Part shown: in pieces, positions 12,479 through 15,205 of the stretch
Numbering within the stretch: position 1 is the stretch's first letter
Layout: every line of letters starts with the position of its first letter
Origin: JAVVFH01 sp032250585
GTDB lineage: Bacteria; Pseudomonadota; Gammaproteobacteria; Xanthomonadales; SZUA-36
Assembly: GCA_032250585.1 (NCBI GenBank)
Contig: JAVVFH010000065.1
Location: 1 to 15,205 of the forward strand
DNA length: 15,205 nt
Reading direction: 5' to 3'
The notes under the pieces: model-generated
Database searches by the model: none
Told to the model about the DNA's origin: nothing
The model's input: the letters and a program-made list of their open reading frames with translations, nothing else
Position numbers and translations under genes: made by a program

Positions 12479-13501
12479 ATGGAGCACTCCAGCTACATCG
12501 ACCCCCGCCTGCCACTGATCGACCTGCATCGCCACCTCGACGGCAGTATCCGTCTCGCAACCATCATCGAGCTGGCTGCAAAGCAGGGCATCGACTTGCC
12601 GGCCGGGGACGTGGAATCGTTGCGCCCGCATGTGGTGGTCGACGGCAAAGCCGACGGGTTGATGGATTTCATCGGCCGCTTCCGCTACCTCACCGCGGTG
12701 CTGCACGACCTCGACGCCTGCCGCCGCGTGGCCTACGAAAACGTCGAGGACGCGCGAGATGAGGGCATCGACTACATCGAACTACGCTTCAGCCCCTGGT
12801 TTATGAGCGAAACCCATGCGCTGGATCCGGCGGCGGTGGTCGAGGCCGTGGCCGACGGCATCCGTGCCGGCGAGCGCGACACGGGCGTGCGCGCACAGAT
12901 GATCGGCATCATGAGCCGCACCTACGACACCGAGACCTGCCACCGTGAACTCGACGCGCTGCTGGCTCATCGCGATCACCTGGTCGGGATCGACCTGGCC
13001 GGGGACGAACTGCGTTTTCCGGCGAGCCGCTTCGTCACCCATTTCAAGCGCGCGCGTGACGCCGGGCTGGAGGTGACGGTGCACGCCGGCGAGGTCGGCG
13101 GCCCGGACAGCGTCTGGTCGGCGATACGCCAACTGGGTGCAACCCGTATTGGCCACGGCATCCGCTCGCTGGAAGACCCGGCCCTCGTCGACTATCTCGG
13201 CGAGCACCGCATCGGCCTGGAGGTGAGCCTGACCTCCAACGTCCACACCGATGTCGTGGCCGATTACGCGAGCCACCCGCTCGGGCGCATCCTCGAGCTG
13301 GGCCTGCTGGCGAATCTGAACACCGACGATCCCGCGATCAGCGGCATCGACCTGCGCCACGAGTTCGAAATCGCGGCGCCCGCCGCCGGCCTCGGGCCGC
13401 GCCAGACTCGCCAGGCGCAGGCCAACGCGCTGGAGATGGCGTTTTTGACCGCCGCGGAAAAGAACGCGCTGCTGGAGCGGCGGGTCGTCGCCGACCGCTG
13501 A
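12479..13501 (+). CDS. add: Adenosine deaminase
   Basis: This 340-residue enzyme deaminates adenosine (and deoxyadenosine) to inosine in purine salvage. It aligns throughout with E. coli Add as I know it. Zinc and catalytic residues are all present: His17 and His19 in DLHRHLDG, His202 and Glu205 in VHAGE, His226 in IGHG, and Asp283-Asp284 in NTDDP. The stretches FSPWFM, IGIMSRTY, DLAGDE and LTSNVHT fit the family, as does the C-terminal QAQANALEMAFL. The start at 12479 gives the normal N-terminus, but no good ribosome binding site precedes it (only ACGG about 7-11 bases upstream). Together with the long leader and its terminator-like hairpin, this suggests modest or controlled expression. The gene is monocistronic, and its end lies 17 bp from that of the converging dioxygenase gene. 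Confidence 0.95.
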   Translation: MEHSSYIDPRLPLIDLHRHLDGSIRLATIIELAAKQGIDLPAGDVESLRPHVVVDGKADGLMDFIGRFRYLTAVLHDLDACRRVAYENVEDARDEGIDYIELRFSPWFMSETHALDPAAVVEAVADGIRAGERDTGVRAQMIGIMSRTYDTETCHRELDALLAHRDHLVGIDLAGDELRFPASRFVTHFKRARDAGLEVTVHAGEVGGPDSVWSAIRQLGATRIGHGIRSLEDPALVDYLGEHRIGLEVSLTSNVHTDVVADYASHPLGRILELGLLANLNTDDPAISGIDLRHEFEIAAPAAGLGPRQTRQAQANALEMAFLTAAEKNALLERRVVADR

Positions 13502-13518
13502 CGGGCGACGGCGGGCTT

Positions 13519-14352
13519 TCAGACGAAGAAAGGGTCGAGCTTTGGACGCTGCAGCCAGTTGCTTTCCAGCCACCGCGAGCGGGGGTCGGCGAAATGCATG
13601 GTGAAGGCGTGCCGTGAGCGGCTCGAGTGATTGTGCGAGCTGTAATGCGGCATGCGGTCATTGAAAATCACCAGGCTGCCGGCCTCGACTTCGACCGGCT
13701 GGCCCTCGCCGGCCCCCGGCCAGGGCGTTTCGTCGAGCGTTCTGAGTTCGCCGCGGCGGGTGCGCGGGTCGACCTCGTAGATTTCACGCAGCGGGCCGCG
13801 ATGGCCGCCGGGCTGCACCCACAGGCAGCCGTTGTCACGCGTCGCGTCCTCGATCGCGACCCAGAAACCCACCACCGAGGCCGGTTCGCTGATCAGGTAG
13901 GCGGCGTCCTGGTGCCAGCGAACCTCGCCGCCGATGCGGGGTTGCTTGAAGATGTACATGGTTTGCCACAGCAGCGCCTCAGGGTAGCCGATCGCCCGCA
14001 GGCTCTCGGCGATCGCATCCTGGCGGCAAAATGCCGAAAATTCCGGCACCAGGTCGTGCAGCGCATGGCCGATCTTGTTGACCGCCTGTTCCTTCGGGCA
14101 GGTCAGGCCGCCCCGTTCGTCCAGCGCGTGTTCTTCCAGGAAGCAGTGCACCGCCTCGGCCGAGTCCATGAAATAGGCGTCACGGCCGCGGTCGCGGTCG
14201 CCGGTGCTGAAAACGCTGCGCTGTCGGTCGACGTCGAATTCGTGCACGATGCGCAGCGCGGCATCGCGGATGCGCTGCAATTGCGCGGGAGGGATCGCAC
14301 CGGCCACGACCGTGTAGCCTTGTTCGCGGTAATCGGTTTCCAGTGTCTTCAT
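13519..14352 (-). CDS. PHYHD1-like phytanoyl-CoA dioxygenase family protein (Fe(II)/2-oxoglutarate)
   Basis: This 277-residue protein is a non-haem iron, 2-oxoglutarate-dependent oxygenase of the PhyH family. The iron site can be read: His147 and Asp149 in WHQDAAYL, and the distal His236 in RMPHYSS. Arg247 in SSRSRHAFTMHF is placed to bind 2-oxoglutarate. The stretch QTMYIFKQPRIGGEV before the iron site and EDATRDNGCLWVQPGGH after it are very close to animal PHYHD1 as I remember it, closer than to phytanoyl-CoA hydroxylase itself. The substrate is unknown; PHYHD1 is not active on phytanoyl-CoA, and bacterial members act on diverse small molecules. The gene starts 1 base after the stop of the permease gene (TGACATG), so the two are almost certainly co-translated. 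No strong ribosome binding site is visible. Confidence 0.88.
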   Translation of the reverse strand: MKTLETDYREQGYTVVAGAIPPAQLQRIRDAALRIVHEFDVDRQRSVFSTGDRDRGRDAYFMDSAEAVHCFLEEHALDERGGLTCPKEQAVNKIGHALHDLVPEFSAFCRQDAIAESLRAIGYPEALLWQTMYIFKQPRIGGEVRWHQDAAYLISEPASVVGFWVAIEDATRDNGCLWVQPGGHRGPLREIYEVDPRTRRGELRTLDETPWPGAGEGQPVEVEAGSLVIFNDRMPHYSSHNHSSRSRHAFTMHFADPRSRWLESNWLQRPKLDPFFV

Positions 14353-14353
14353 G

Positions 14354-15205
14354 TCAGGCTGCCCGTAGCACGCTGATGGGGGGATGGGTGATCACGCGCC
14401 AGGTCGCCGCCATGCCGCTGAGGCCGACCAGGGCCATGCCCAGCAAGGGGCCGGCCAGCCACAGCGCGGGACTGAAGCGGTAGTCGAGATCGAACAGGTT
14501 CGCCGCCAGCAGGTAGCCGGCCAGGCTGGCGCCGGCAGCCGCCAGCACGCCGGCCAGCAGTCCGATGGCCAGAAATTCGGTGGCCACACCGCTGAGCACG
14601 CGCCGCCGCGAGGCGCCGAAGGTGCGCAACATGGCGCTTTCGTAGCGGCGTTCGTCGCGGGTCGACTGCACCGCCGCCCACAGCACCATCAGCCCGGCCA
14701 GCAGCGTGAACACGAACACCGACTGCACCGCCAGTGCGGCCTTGTCCATCATGTCGCGAACCTGGTTCAATACGGCCTCCATATCGATGGCGGTGACGCT
14801 CGGGAACTCGCGCATCAATTCTAGCAGTTCCCCGCGTTCCGATGCATCGATATGGATGCTGCTGACGAACGTCTTGGGGAAGGGATCGAGCACCCCGGGT
14901 GAGAACAGGACAAAGAAATTCGGGCTGAAGGAGTCCCACTCCACGGTTCGCAGGCTGGTCACGCGTGCCGTGATGCGCTCGCCGGCGATGTCGAACGAAA
15001 CCCGGTCGCCCAATTTCAGACCCAGCTCCCGGGCGAAGTCCTGTTCGACCGAGATCTCGGGCTGTGCGGGGCGGCCTGCCCATAACTCGCCAGCGACGAC
15101 CTGGTTGTCGGACTGCAGTTGCCCGGCCCAGCTCAGGTTGGCGTCGCGGCTCGCCCAGCGCGCCCCCTGCGGGTCTTCGAAGCGGATCTGGGTTACCGGC
15201 TCGCC
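14354..15205 (-). CDS. YbbP-like FtsX-family ABC transporter permease, C-terminal part
   Basis: The frame is open from the stop at 14354 to the right edge, giving 283 residues of a longer permease whose start lies outside. Visible parts are a periplasmic MacB-like region (LGLKLGDRVSFDIAGERITA, then VEWDSFSPNFFVLFSPG) and a C-terminal FtsX domain with three transmembrane segments at about residues 157-182, 208-236 and 247-272. Between the first two is the cytoplasmic ESAMLRTFGASRRRV segment typical of FtsX-type permeases. The VEWDSFSPNFF stretch points to the YbbP group, whose genes usually follow a YbbA ATPase gene and often lie near tesA. These transporters are thought to act on lipoprotein or envelope substrates, with no proven substrate. 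The partner ATPase would lie just outside the window on the same strand. Confidence 0.85.
   Translation of the reverse strand, partial: GEPVTQIRFEDPQGARWASRDANLSWAGQLQSDNQVVAGELWAGRPAQPEISVEQDFARELGLKLGDRVSFDIAGERITARVTSLRTVEWDSFSPNFFVLFSPGVLDPFPKTFVSSIHIDASERGELLELMREFPSVTAIDMEAVLNQVRDMMDKAALAVQSVFVFTLLAGLMVLWAAVQSTRDERRYESAMLRTFGASRRRVLSGVATEFLAIGLLAGVLAAAGASLAGYLLAANLFDLDYRFSPALWLAGPLLGMALVGLSGMAATWRVITHPPISVLRAA

Noticed and set aside
12402..12512. Upstream ATG frame (36 codons) overlapping the add start, and a 6-codon frame at 12315
   Set aside because: Neither has a ribosome binding site; they run through the hairpin and into add in another frame. They could only matter as leader peptides, which the sequence does not show.
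1..15205. Mobile elements, tRNA or rRNA genes, CRISPR arrays, toxin-antitoxin or defence systems
   Set aside because: I looked for direct and terminal repeats, cloverleaf-like segments, spaced repeats and known small-gene pairs and saw none; the genes look like housekeeping and envelope functions.

Overview
The window is GC-rich, densely packed and reads as an ordinary stretch of a gammaproteobacterial chromosome. I base this on AceK, an E. coli-like adenosine deaminase, a MepK/YcbK-type peptidase, a PqiC-like lipoprotein and a YbbP-type permease, all of which look gammaproteobacterial. The mix with a haloalkane dehalogenase, a PHYHD1-like dioxygenase and a very large Asp-box propeller protein suggests an environmental or marine lineage (Woeseiaceae- or Wenzhouxiangella-like). 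That lineage guess is inference. I see no integrase, transposase, tRNA, rRNA, CRISPR array, phage gene or insertion sequence.

Layout. The left edge holds the last 74 residues of a biotin-dependent acyl-CoA carboxylase alpha subunit (+). Facing it is a tight minus-strand run from 4684 down to 254: a MepK-like peptidase, a secreted DUF2141 protein, an MlaE permease with an N-terminal STAS-like domain, an MlaF-like ATPase, an MlaD-like MCE protein and a PqiC-like lipoprotein. The last five genes overlap or are 1 base apart, so this is a complete MCE-type lipid transport operon. Its likely role is moving lipids between inner and outer membrane.

A subfamily-I haloalkane dehalogenase (4905-5825, +) diverges from that operon. 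Its 3' end overlaps by 28 bp, tail to tail, with aceK (isocitrate dehydrogenase kinase/phosphatase, -). aceK lies just downstream of a 1083-residue secreted Asp-box protein (-). A small secreted protein of unknown function (11103-11483, +) has a consensus -10 box and a GTG start that overlaps an ATG-TGA start-stop element. A Prx5-type peroxiredoxin (-) with its own terminator follows. An AT-rich divergent promoter region then leads to add (adenosine deaminase, +), which is preceded by a terminator-like hairpin. The right end is a minus-strand pair: the C-terminal part of a YbbP-like FtsX permease, running off the window, followed after 1 base by a PHYHD1-like 2-oxoglutarate dioxygenase.

The genes fall into an envelope group (MCE operon, MepK-like, YbbP-like) and a metabolic group (carboxylase, AceK, Add, dehalogenase, dioxygenase, peroxiredoxin). 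I found no clear new multi-gene system. The best leads are the terminator-like leader of add, the small secreted protein with its unusual start region, a short unannotated hydrophobic reading frame at 4700-4846, and the enzyme-permease coupling at the right edge.
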